Part shown: positions 33,401-46,300 of the stretch, piece after piece
Layout: the number at the start of each line of letters is the position of its first letter
Numbering within the stretch: position 1 is the first letter of the stretch
Assembly: GCF_004027225.2 (NCBI RefSeq)
Contig: NC_046358.1
Span: 5,484,720-5,548,719 of the forward strand
Direction: 5' to 3'
Length of the DNA: 64,000 nucleotides
From: Strigops habroptila
Taxonomy: Eukaryota; Chordata; Aves; Psittaciformes; Psittacidae
Translations under genes and position numbers: made by a program
The notes under the pieces: model-generated
The model's database searches: none
Seen by the model: the letters and a program-made list of their open reading frames with translations, nothing else
Told to the model about the DNA's origin: nothing

Positions 33401-35814
33401 TAAATACCACTGAAGCTGAGCAGAAGCCATTTTTCTCACAGAAGGAAGAGCTCACGTCAGAGGCAGTATCTTCTGCCTTTCACTCATTTGTCACTCAGGG
33501 GAACTGGGATGTAAATATTTCTCTTTGTGAGAAGCTCAGCATCTATTTTCTGTCTAGTTCTGAATTCAGTGGTTACAGGAGCCTATGCCTGACACAGGGG
33601 CAAGCATCTGCTTCCTTATTAAGAACACACTTGGTGGGAACCAAAAGCCCTCCTCTGACATAAGCAGTGTGATTCTAGAAGTATCTGCAATATCTTTGCA
33701 ACAGAAAGGTTCCTAAAAAGACTTAGACTTAGAATCAGAGCCATGTTTTTCCATCCACTTTGATCACTAAGATAGAATTTTAGTTGGAATCAAAATTCTT
33801 CATGATTTACATTTACTAGAAATTTAGCTTTTGAGCTCCCAGATGAACTTTTTATCTTACAAACTCTGTTATTCTGAAAGTGTCAAAGTAGAAGGGTAGG
33901 GATTATCTGCAGCTAGGAAGCAGGGTGTAAGAAATTCTTGCAATGATTTCCTTAATGAACTCTTTTCTCCAACAGACATTTTCAAAGTTTTTTCCATATA
34001 TCTTTAATAAATATCACTTAATATGTACCATTGTTACGGCACTGATGTTAAAACCTTTAATCTTTAAAACGTGCATCCACTCATATTAGAAACTGACTCT
34101 GCATTCACAAACAAATCAAAGGCATTTTTCTGGAACATCACAATGAAGATCTGCGATCCAGAGAACAAGTAATTTAGCAACCACCTTGAAAACTGCCACA
34201 CACAGTAGTCACAATCCCCAGTGTTTGCAGAGATCACATTCTGAAAGCCAGCTTTCACAAAAAAGGAGTTGCAGCAGAAAAAGAAACTCATTCAGGGTAA
34301 GCAAATACTTCAAGTTTTAAGGCAAGTTCATAAATCTTTGTCACATTTGTGCAAGTGCCTTGGCAATACCACAAGTGTTAGAATAAAAAGGTTGTCTTCT
34401 CGGAATACTTAAAAACTGAGACACAGGCTCCTCCTAGTGGTAAAAACGGATTACTCATCTTGTTCTAAGACTTCCAGCACTACTATTACCAGTTATTCTA
34501 AATTACTCTTCCATTTGGTTCTGAAAGCTTTAGAAGCCTCAAAGTTCTTACTGCTGCTAAGGAATTCTTACCTAAAGATCAAAATAAATAGGACATGACA
34601 AAACAAATGCAAATCACTGTAATACTTTTTTTTCCTCCAAAGTAAAGTTTCCTTTCCATGCATTCCAAAAGACTTAGGCTTTTATACCATTTTTAAATCC
34701 AACCTGCTTTTGCTATCCCCAGAACATCACTGTGCATTTAGTAGTGGAAACACTGCACGGCATGCCTTTGTCTCAGGTGAATACATACATTCCCACAGTT
34801 AGCAGGACACTGCCAAGTCACCGTCAGCAAGTACAAGACTGATTTTGTACACTTCAAAAATGTCTTCAATTTTGAAGCTAAAAATCAGTTGCTCTCACCT
34901 AAAGACCAGAAGCTCAGTGTTAGTCCACTCGTTGAGGTTGTTACTGATTCTTCTTTGCTGCTTAACAAGTGTTGCAACTGTTCAGCCCCACGTTCTTAAT
35001 AAGAATTCCATCAAAAGAAACATTTTTGTTATCAGGTGCTTTAAAAGTCTTATTCTGGCCTGAGGATTCTCAGCAGTATGGAGCATACAGCAGTTCATGC
35101 AATTTATGACTTTAAGTCACAGAAAAATACACTTGCAAAAATACAGCTTATACACGGGGAAGATGTAGTAAGTGATGCTGTGCATTTAATGATTTTAAAC
35201 TCTAGTCTTCCCTTTATAAGTTAATGGTTTGAATATGTTTCAATAGGTCTGCTAACTAAATCTGTCTACCTAAGTGGGACCCAGTATTGCAGTAAATGGA
35301 ATATCTATTGTAGGCCTAAGTGATTTAAGCTTTAACTGTACTTGTAATACAGTAGTATCAACAATACTACAATTGCTAAAAATTCAGATGTTCCTGTAAG
35401 AAAACTTACAGTCTCAGAAGACAAAAGAAAGAAAATAACCAACAAAACAGGCTAATTTCAGGGTTTGGCAATTTCAGATTTGCCTTTATATTAGCAAAGG
35501 ATGAAAATTCCTTTACATGTTGCTTCTATACGCATGTGTGCAAAAAAAGTCAGTATTTCAGTTGTGTCCATTTTCCCTAGTCATGTTTTTCAGAGACTTT
35601 TTTTAAAAGACAAATCACATGCATGTTATGATAAAAGAAAGAAAAACCCAACAAAACAACTTTCAGCTGCTTATGTGGAAAGAAACGTAGATTTTCTATT
35701 TAGAGTCTTCTTTTTTTCCTTACTTCTCATGTGTGTGATGTATTTTGCATATAATTACATTAATTTCAGAATAAGTTGCATCAGTAGAAGAGCACAGGAG
35801 GATGAAAACCAGTT
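30462..35814. other. Intergenic, mostly featureless, with a purine-skewed block
   Basis: Sequence between the CR1 copy and the MADD poly(A) site. About 31960-32510 is purine-rich on the + strand and so has long open frames on the minus strand (longest 172 codons at 31942-32460, hydrophobic, no domain). I see no gene supported here. Confidence 0.55.
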
Positions 35815-37218
35815 GCTGGTTGAATGACATTTTATTTTCACATTCAGAGAGCTGTACAGTTTCTATAAATAGATGTGGTACTATAATATTTACATCATTT
35901 CCTCACCCATTACTAGTACATTCCATTCAAAACAGTAGATACCCCGACTAAGGGTTATTTCTGGGTGCATTTACTCATAATTTTATGTCAAAACATACAA
36001 TACATCAGTTTGCATCAGAGCATTTTTCCAGGTATTTTACATGTAACAATTTCTCTCTAGACAGTCTCTCCTTTGAGCATCCTGAGAGCTTTCCAGACAA
36101 GTGCAGTACAGTTCAAGAACAAAAACAGGATGCAAAAAACATTCACATTCGGCCTACTTAAAATAAGGAATGTGATGGATAGTTTTAACTGCAGGAGTTT
36201 CATTATACAGTAACACAGGATTTGCAAGAAATACAGGTAGAGATTGAAAAAAAAGCAATAGCTTAAAAAATTTGGAGACAGAATAATCCTTTGGGTTCTG
36301 AACATGTTCACCAGATAGCTATAGAAATATCTGGTGTTATGAACCCACAAAGACATGGATCTGCCAGGTGCTTTTGCCAGTCATGTTCCAAGTTTTACAT
36401 TTCCTTATGCATTTTCTAACCCTTGTGATCAGCTGCTTTGGGTAGTGCTTATATGCATTTGTCAACTCTGCTGCTGGGATATCTACACATTATTACCTAA
36501 ACTCCCATTTGAAAATCCACAGAATCCATGAGGTGTCAGGGTTGTTCACAATATACTGCCTTCAAAGCTTCTCTATCCCCTTCTTTTCCCACTTGAAAAG
36601 AAGGCATATCCACAGATGGACCAAATTAATAGCCAAACTTCAGCTGTCATGTGGTGTTTTAAGACTATGGTAACTAAACTGTTCATCTCTACCAAAAGGG
36701 TCTGAAAGAACTATGTGACGAGAACTCCATGTTGGTGGATAGAAATGAACAATACAGAAGGAAAACAATAAAAACAACATTTAAACAACATGCAGGACCA
36801 GACTGCTTCCACTGTGCACATACCAGAGAAGCTGAAAGCAGAAGCCTGCAGTTTTTAAGTGATAAATCTGTAACAACTGCCACTAGAAACAAAAAACATC
36901 CAAACTGAAGCTGTTAGTCATCTTAAGAAAAAGGGAATTCCAAAGGAATGGCCAGAATAGGTCACTCACAGCTGGATAGTGATGCTCAAAACTGTCTGAT
37001 TAACAGCTGATAGAAAAACTCCATAAAGAACAAATTCAGAAGGAGATTGAGCAGTGAAGTCTTAGGTTTTTCTATGGGGAAAGACTTGCAAGGTCATACA
37101 TAAATAATCAAGTTCTCATAGAAGACAGTAAATTGAGCTCCAGAAACTGCAGTAAAAATGGGAGTACTGCATTATCAACCAAATGGTGCCAAAGGGTAGG
37201 TATTTCCCAATATCAAGA
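35815..37218 (-). other. MADD: MADD 3'UTR
   Basis: From the TGA at 37219-37221 leftwards to a canonical AATAAA on the minus strand, about 1.4 kb with no convincing coding frame. The start is certain from the stop codon; the end depends on the poly(A) signal. Confidence 0.65.
35831..35836 (-). terminator. Polyadenylation signal of MADD
   Basis: The minus strand reads GAATGTGAAAATAAAATGTC. It is the first AATAAA downstream of the MADD stop that I noticed, and the cleavage site would lie about 15-20 nt further left. Confidence 0.6.
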
Positions 37219-37326
37219 TCAACTTGAAACTGGTCGAGGTGGTTTGCTTTTGTTTTCTGCCTCTTTTCCACGAACTGCAGCCACATAAGAGAAGAGACAC
37301 AGCACGGAGTAGCAGATCTCATGAGC
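37219..37326 (-). CDS. MADD: MADD last coding exon
   Basis: After the acceptor AAATTCTTCTAG it reads [20 protein letters not shown], then [15 protein letters not shown] and TGA. It enters in phase 0. [16 protein letters not shown] and the terminal PPRPVSS match the human C-terminus. The stretch between them ([10 protein letters not shown]) differs from the human residues I remember. Confidence 0.96.
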   Translation of the reverse strand, partial: AHEICYSVLCLFSYVAAVRGKEAENKSKPPRPVSS

Positions 37327-40300
37327 CTAGAAGAATTTAGAAAAGGAGATAATGAAATTAAAATGATTTAGTGTTTTACAAAATCCACTGCACATTTTGT
37401 ATTTAGCTGCATGTCTTCCCTCTGGCTACAGACAAAAAAATCAGGAAAAAGTGTCTCATACTACCTTCTGATTGAGATGGATAGAGAAGAAAAGCCTTAT
37501 AACAACTATAAAACCTTAAAATCCGGGATAAAAACATTAGTTGCTTGATAGTATGAGTCTAATAATTTTTAAGAACAGTATGCTAAGCTAGAAAGTTGGC
37601 CAGCTGGCTTTAGAAATAAACATCCTACATATCTGCCTTTGGTCTGTTATATGAAGTTACAAGAATTTTTCTGGGAGAGGTTGAATTAAAAAGTCTACAG
37701 CTAAACATCCAGTACTTTAACTTGCCTCATGAGATGGTGGGATTCTTCCTTATTCACAACTAGCTTTTTATGCTCAAAAGTACAAGGACTGGTAATCCTT
37801 GTCATTTTAACCAATGCTAGTGAATCCATGGATAACATAAGCTTTTTCTTGCTTTTATTTTTTAATTTCAAAAAAGCAACAAAACCACAACCCAACATTG
37901 CATGTTTCACATGAAGAATCCCAAGCAATTGTGTCACTACCTTAAAGAAGAGGGTTGCACATAGCATTAGCATGATTTATAATTGCTTTTAAATGATTAA
38001 GTGTGCTATTATTTAACAGAAAATCCCCTTTTAGCACATGACTGGCAGCACAATTCACTGAAGGTAAGACTTAAGATTTAGTTTATATCCTAGTTCTAAT
38101 ACTGGCTATTCTGGTGATCTTAAAAGTTCTTGTCCTGTCAATTGACCTTTCTTATCTTTGCAATAAGTGTAACAACATGTTTTGTTGTAATACAACACAA
38201 GCAAAACACTTGTGTAAAATATCACTAATTTGCATTAAACTGGTTTTTGTTATTAAAAGATACAGCTGCTTCTTAAATTACATATATTCTAAGCATTTTG
38301 TTCCTAAAACATTTCTAGTTTCTTCAAGTAGTTTTTCTCTCTCTCTCTCAGCTTTTGAAGGACTGTGAGCTCCATGCAACCACCAAATGTATGCGCTGCA
38401 CTTCAGACTTAAAATAACTGAACAGATTTCAGTTCTGATGATAACCACTGGTTTCTATTCCTTCCTTATAAGTGCACACAAGCCTGATCATTGAACTCTT
38501 ATGTTTAAAAGTGCTCAGTACCATTGTCAACTGCTGGTGTTCAAAAAATGCTGTAAAACCTGAGCACTAAACCACAGCAGTAACTTGCCTGTATGAGAGG
38601 AATCAATACTTGCATAGGTCTCTTGCATTTCACTGCTCACTTGCAGGAGTAAACGGAAATTTTCCATAAACTCAGTTAGCAATCATTTTATGCCCAGGAA
38701 CCAGTCTCCCTTTTCATCCATTCTGTGGATTAAGCATTGTGTTGTGCACTGTCTTAACAGTTCCACTAGCTCTTACTGTGCTGAAGTTCATGCTAAGCCA
38801 GACACCTTGCATCTCTATCCTAACAAAAGAGACTGTGCTTTTTTGCACTACCTGTGAGTTCCTCTAGTTTTATAGAAACAACAATCACCAAGTTTTGTTG
38901 TCTTCCCTTTAGCAAAACAATCATAAAGGAGCAGCTAGTGTTTCACTGCAGTATTAGCACTGCAAATCCTGCAATCTCATCGTCATTCTTTCACCACATG
39001 AAAACATAAAGATATATCCTCTAAAGAACTACCAGAAAGCATCAGAGTTGACTCACCATTGGCGTCTTGTACTTGTGGCTCACCACTTCTTTAGTTTCAG
39101 GAACTAAAACCGGACGGGCAAGAGACAAAACAAAAAGTTCAAAAAACGAGAGGAAAAGGGGAAAGCAACAGCACAATGTTCCCTTAGGAAAGGGAAGGGA
39201 TGCACACAGACAGCAGGTGCAGGTACAGGGCACCTCACTATCCCTCACTTCTAGATACTCTTCCTTCTTTTCATTTATATTAAATACGTCCTTGAAGGTA
39301 CTGGTAATGTCATAATAAATTACTCAAGTTGGCAAAAATATTTCACTGGCTCTGTTTGGAAAGACATTGCAGATATTTGATGGTTTTTAGAGACTCCAGC
39401 TTTTCTCATACTACTTATTCCTGCTAGAGAGCAAAATTCATGATAAAGTATGTTTAATGACAAAATATGCCTAATGTCTACTATGCTAAAACAATAACCA
39501 ACAATCTCAGAGGAATTTGTCAGTATGTGATTCCCAAAGACTTTATCCTTCAGATGTTTGAATCCTTCTCTGCTAAATAACAGATCTCAACAGAACCGTT
39601 GGACACTCTGTAGTAAGTTAGTGAAATCCAGGACAAAAAAAAAAAGGAGATGAAGGAGAAAATTTTCTGAACTGGAAGACTGTTTCCCAGTTCTATTTCA
39701 AGTTTCTGAAGACATTCTTTCTCCTGTCTCGGATGTGTGTGATGGTAGTTACTTGACATACTCACTGAAAACGTTCATTGCTTTTGAACAAGTTGCCTTA
39801 AAATAAAATACTGAATTTCAGTTACACATATTCTTAAAATACCTGTTGATTTCTGTAAGACTTTATATATAAAGATGATCAGGGCACTGATGAAAAAATA
39901 CTAAACCTATTATCCAGAATATTTCATCTTGCTCCCTTGAACTGCCCCAAACTACTACCAGAAAGGAAACAGGCCTAATAGAGCTAAAGAAACTTTGCCT
40001 TTTGTTCTCACTGTGGAATGCATAGAAAAACCAAACTGTAACCATCCCATTGGTATGTATTGCATCTGAACTGTGCCTTTGACCCATGCTTGGTCTACAA
40101 AGGTTGTTGTGAACAGATACCACGGGAAATCACCAGGAGAGAACAAAGACCACACTAAGAACATACAAATGGCAAATTTAAAATGTTAAGATCAGTCAAA
40201 TACCAAGACCAACTGTGAATACTTCCCTTCCCAGAATAGCTGAAATTTGCCATGAAATTTCTGTGTCACATCAAAAAGATTTAGAAGAAGCAATACAGAA

Positions 40301-43300
40301 ATTATGCAAAACCAAATCATACCACGTTCATAGAGGAAGGGTAAATGTTTTATTACATATAGTACTAGTGACAAGAAAAGAAACGGAGGCAGATGAGTAA
40401 CTAGGAAAAGTCCACAACAAAACCTATTCATGCAGATGTCACCTTTTCTATGAGATGACACAGCTAAACGCTGGAGAGGGAGATGGATCACACTCTAAGG
40501 GGCCAAATGTAGGCAGTGCAGACTGGGTTGGAGAAAGTCACACAAACCAGTGCCTACTAATTCTCATATATCCTGTAAGTCATTCTCGAAAGAAAAGCTA
40601 GTAAAAAGTACAGAATATGACTGTAAAAAGCAATGGTTTTGTTTATTTATTCAATTCTCTCTTCTCTTGGATTGGCTGTTACATTAAGGACTGAGAAACA
40701 GGGGAAGCACACACCCAGGCTGCACTGTCTCAGTGAAACCAGTGACTAGAGCTGGGAGGATAAGGAGGTGCACATCCAAGCTACCTTACCCGTTGGCACC
40801 AGATGGTTCCAAATTAACTCCATGTCACCAGGGGATAAAAGTGGGAGCAAGGCTGGTGCACAGCCAACTAGGGTAGGGCTTTTACAGCTGTGTAAGTCTC
40901 ACTGCCCACTGGGTAACATACAACTGTTCATATACTCTTCAAAAAGCAGGAAAGGAAGCTGTAAGGACCTTGTGCCATGAGGGAAGGAGAGAAGGGAAAC
41001 TGTAAGTCCTGTATCATAATTGAGAATTGGAAGAGAGGGAACAGAGAGCACCTAGGCAAGGTCTCCCCATTTCACAGTCCGTATACTGCTTTGTCTGTAA
41101 GCACAGTCCTTCCAATGGAGAAAATACACCTGAGAGGACTGAGTTAGGAAGAATAAAAAGAATGGGTTTGGATTTATGCTCAGAGAAGTGAAAGCACTAC
41201 TACTGCAGAAAACAAAAAGAAGAAATAAAGAAAGAAAAAAAGACCCCAGCCTCAAATGAAGAGATTAGCAGAAGCACTTCTAACATTAAAAGTCATTCCT
41301 GATGCTGTTGAACTAAGTGGATGAAGGGATTAAATTATTAAGCACCATCCTGCAGCCTTTGGTCCTGTGAATGAAAATATGGCACTAGCGTTGAATGAGT
41401 TTAGGGGACAACACTTTACCTGCTGGAGAATGAAGGTTTTCATAGCAGCGGCGGTGAAGGGGCCACAAGAAAGTAAAGCACAAGTACGCAGCAGTAACTC
41501 AAATTCCAGAGGGAAGAGCCTCACATTTCCTCACTTACTTAAATCTCCACTTCCATTTGTGGGCAAGAATTCCCGAACTTCTGCTTTGCATCCTGCTCTG
41601 AAATTACAATTCCAACTTTCATGCTGCCATCTAAACCCAGCGTTAACACAAACACTGCTGTGCTATCACTGAACTTGGAGCACTTGTGCTTGGCAAAACC
41701 AAGTAAACCAACCTTGCATTGAAGTAATGTCTCACCAGGCTGGAGCATGCATGCTCACTGCTCTCCACCTTCCTAAGATTGTATAATCCTGCTATAATGA
41801 ATCTGACTGCAAGGTTCACAATGCTTAACACAGCTAAATGCCTTCGCTCTGAAAAAATCCACACAAGTTTTTGCTGAATGCTGTTCTTTCGTGTTAACAA
41901 ATTAACATGTTAAGTTCTCTTGAACAAGAACAGGTATCTTCTCATCTTCATAACAGTTAAAAAAGCAGCTCTGAGGCAGTCTCTCATCTGTGCACAAGAA
42001 AGTTTCGCTCCCCTGCAACATCTTTCTTCCTTCTTTCTGTTTATTAGCTGGATGGGCAAACTGTGAATGTCATTTGGTACATTTAAATTGGTTCTTGTCT
42101 ATGACCTCTATTTTGGGAGAAGGGTATTTTTAATTTGATTGGTTTCATTTCTCAGGTTTTGCTTGTAGTGTCCAACTCCTGGTTTATTTTTAACTATTCT
42201 TAAAATTACCCTTTCATAAGTTCCATTATCACGATTTTAGCTTTTGCAATAAGCCTTTGATTACAAAATTTTCTGTTAAAAAGGCTCTTTTTCTTACAGT
42301 TATTACAGTCATTATTTAGGGGCTAAATGCTATTAGAGCCATCAACAGAAGTTGAATATCTGTCTTCTTATGCAATATAAACAAACTATTAAAAGAAATA
42401 CTTTGAATTAAAACTTCTCCAAAATGACCAAAATTAATTTCTGATCCAAGTAATTTCTTCTAAGTTAAGGGTTTCAGAAGCTGAAGCCATTCTTTAAGCT
42501 GACTTTATGGCTTCTGAACTCTCCTCTTTGTAAAACTCATCAATAATCTTTTACAGCCTTAAGCAATTTCTGTAAGTAGTAAAATGAATCAGGCCTGACA
42601 GGGTGAAAACATGGTATCAAAGGAATATGCAGCCATAAAGCACAGACAACTTCTGAACATCTAAACTATTAGAAAACTTTCAGGGTTTGAATACACTGAT
42701 TTGATCATCTGAACCACAAACAACATTTTTAGAAAATGGGGAAAAATTGTTAAAAATTCAAATCCCAAACTTCTGGGAGATTAATTTATGGCAAACAAGA
42801 AAACTGCAATAGTCAGAAAGGCTTTATCATCTGAATAGCTTATAACTTTGTATCACCAAAAGGAGGTAACACATTATTATGGTCAGAGTCATTAATTTCA
42901 GCAATCTCATATTAAATGTCTTTTACATTCTAAGAGAGAATCTTTCAGCCAGAACATTCTATTCACAGCACCAAGGAACAACGAGTCTTGGTAAAGGGAG
43001 CTGCTGGGTTAGATTTTGAATAGGGGCCAACGTATGGATGCTCATCTGCTATGGAAAGAACATTGTAAATTTCATCTTCTTTTGAAATGTTTCATACATA
43101 CACTTAAGACCTAGACAAATGTCTCACAGATGGGTGGAAGAATAAACCAATATGGATCTGGGGACTATTTCAGAGAAGTATGTGGATCACTCCTCTGGAG
43201 AGCTGCATCTGAAGTCACTCTTTTTGTTCAGACACTAGCAAAGTATAACGTGACTGCCATTAATACTGACTAGTAAACCAGAATTGTCCTCAAACTAGAC

Positions 43301-46300
43301 TGCAGGCAGAGTCTAATACCTGACCAAAACAAATTCTCTATTCTCCTTAACCTTTACCTTTCTACTCTTTACCAGCCATGTTCCGAAACAAAAACCGCAG
43401 GATAAATCAAGTGCAACCTGACAAAACATTTTCTGCTCCCTACAACATAATGAAATTCCACATAGAGCAAAGAGGAAGCTTTGCAATTAACAGTAATTTT
43501 TTGTAATGAAAGCATAGCATGTTGAGAAAGATCAGCTATAAGTCCTGCTTAAAAATGTGGTTTCTCAGATGAAAAAGAAACATACCACAGAAAAATCCTA
43601 CACACATCCAAGTTTAACTGTTTTCTTTGCTTCAGAAGACTCAGAACATCATCTCTATTAACAAAAAGCATGTAGGCCACAAATCTTAATATGATGAAAA
43701 TGAATGTGTAAAGTTTTATGTTTAGTCACCCATCTCTCAGGCAACTCCTCATGTGCAATCTACATTTCTCTCCCATCTTTGAAACTGCAGTGCAACTGAG
43801 GACTGGAAATTTGAGTTACTGCCATGTGAGTACAGACCTAATATCAAAATAATGTAATTACCAAATTCCTCCAGGACAAAGACTCCTCGCACAGTATTGC
43901 ACTTTTTAATGTGATTCAGCTCTATGAAAACCTACAAAAACAGGAAGAAAAGTAACATAAAATTAGTCAGGTTGGTTTTCTTGAGGTTTTTATTTAAACT
44001 AAAAACCAAAATGAAACAAAAACATCATCACAGCAGATACAACCTGAAGTGTTATAGCATACACTACCAGTTCATTTACAGTTTAATATATAAATAAAAG
44101 GTGAAATAAATATTCAAAAGACAAACTTGCCACAATGCTAGAAATCAACAAATAACTTAAAAGTGCTAAGAAGCGAAGACAGCAGAAGATGAAGTACCTT
44201 CCGCTCCTTGCAGGAGGAGAAAGCATGGAAGAGAAACGAAGGAGTTAGTAACTCTGACATATCCAACATTGCTACCCCTTCAGGCACTCAAATGAGTTAT
44301 TGCAAAAAGAATATCAACACACCTGAAATACAACAGAAGAGGGGGACGAGAAAAAAGCCGGCTCCCAAATTTGGCACCATTTGTAGCCTCTGATCCATCC
44401 CAGTTAGATTCTGCCCCTCCATGCATCCTCCTCCAGCACAGAGGGCAGGTAAGGGGCACTCTACTTCCCACCCTGACACTGATCCTCCTAACCCATCCAG
44501 TATTCAATTTAATCCAGTGAAGAACCACTAATCTTCCTTCTCCCTGACAGCCTTCCCATTTAAAGATTTTACTACAGCTTATGATATATAATGTGCATAC
44601 TTACTCTTGGAATTGTCTCCTCTAACAGTCAGTACCAGTTTTCTGCTTTAAGCAGGACCAGAGAGTTTGGACCCTTCTATTGTTTGCTCACTTTGTGTAT
44701 GGCTGCTGTTAGGTGAGCAGTCACTTAGAAAACAAACCTGCTTCAAACTTACACTTTACATATGTAAACCCCAAAAGAAAAACAGTTGAACTGCATGACT
44801 AGGTTTCTCAGTCCAGAATGTAGATGCCAAGATTGCATAACCAAACAAGTTCTCTGAGCATATTGAGTTTGTTCAATATCCAATCTATTTCAAGATACAG
44901 AACAGTTCCTTCTTATGTGCACATCTCCAAAAGGGTCAGATCAGTACACAGACAGAAGAAGCTGTAGAAAGGAGTCAATTCCACATTCCAGTTTCCAAAT
45001 ATACTTGCTTTTTCAATGCAGGAGAAACACTGAGAGTAACATTGCCCTAGAGTTCAGTGTAAATCTTTGTCCAATACCTTAGAGAGACCCTTGCAAGCCT
45101 ATATAGCAATAGTCTGGATTGACACTTTCAGTGGCTTGTACACTTCAGACACCATGAACTCAGGACCTTTATTAAAAATGTTACTAGAGAAACTCTGTTG
45201 TCTTGGAAAGAAGAGAAAGGAAAACCCTGTAACCCTCTGAATCCAGTATTAGCAATACCCATGTAATCATAGATGATATACTACCCAAGAAAGGCAAAGG
45301 AAGTCAACACTAGAAATTGTTGAGTTTTAAAGAATCAGGCCTATCTGTATGGGTAGAAGTCAGTAACTGCACTTCATATCTGAGAGCAGTCTGGCTGATG
45401 TTCAAATCAAAGGGATTTTATTGTTATTTTTATTAGTAGAGAACTAACAAACAGACCCAGGGTATTTTTTGCTCAATATAAAAACAACTAAGCTGCCAGT
45501 TATTTAGTCGAAAACCTGAAGCTTACTTTGTGCTTACATTTAAGGGAAAGGAGACATAACCCATCTTTTTTGTTTCCCTGTTTTTGCCCTTATTCTGTAT
45601 CAGTTTAGTTGGTCAAAAAAACTTATCTTTTGAGGAACGGTTACAGAGTAAACAAGTCAAAACCAGAACTTTCTTTGCTGCACTTCACTTCCTTTTTCTG
45701 TAATGTTTTCTGTGAGAATTTCTTGCTACTAAAGTAAAAAATTCAGAAAGCCAATGGAAAGGCTCCGGTGAAACAATGGTTGTTTAAGGTGGTAACAGTA
45801 AAGCTGCCTGAAAGACCTGACTGCCTATAGTGCTCATGGTCTGAATATAACATTCAGGAGTGCTGCAATTCCACAAGAGGTATGAGCAAGATGAGAATTT
45901 AGTGCTTTTGGTACAATTACAGTAAGTTACCCATTTTCAGAAGACATCTGAGTCGATGGGCAATTCCTTGCTCTATTGTTTAAGGGACAGAGATGCTCTC
46001 TTCTCACTTAGTCAAAAAACAAGTGTAAAGGAAATAACAGTTACTTACCCTAGGGAAACTGTGGTTCTTCAAGACAGAGCATTCAGTGTGGATCCTACTG
46101 TAGATGGGCATGTGCCTGCTGCATTTTATTAAACTTCCATCTATTTTTGACACAGATGAATTCATAATGGAGATAGAGTTACTGAGTCCCAATATTATAA
46201 CAGACTTTGGAGATGTGAACTCAGAATAATCTGCCAATGCCACAGGGACACTTGATTCCTCCCTACTCCAAAGGGCTTCCTCTGACCTGACAGGCACAGA

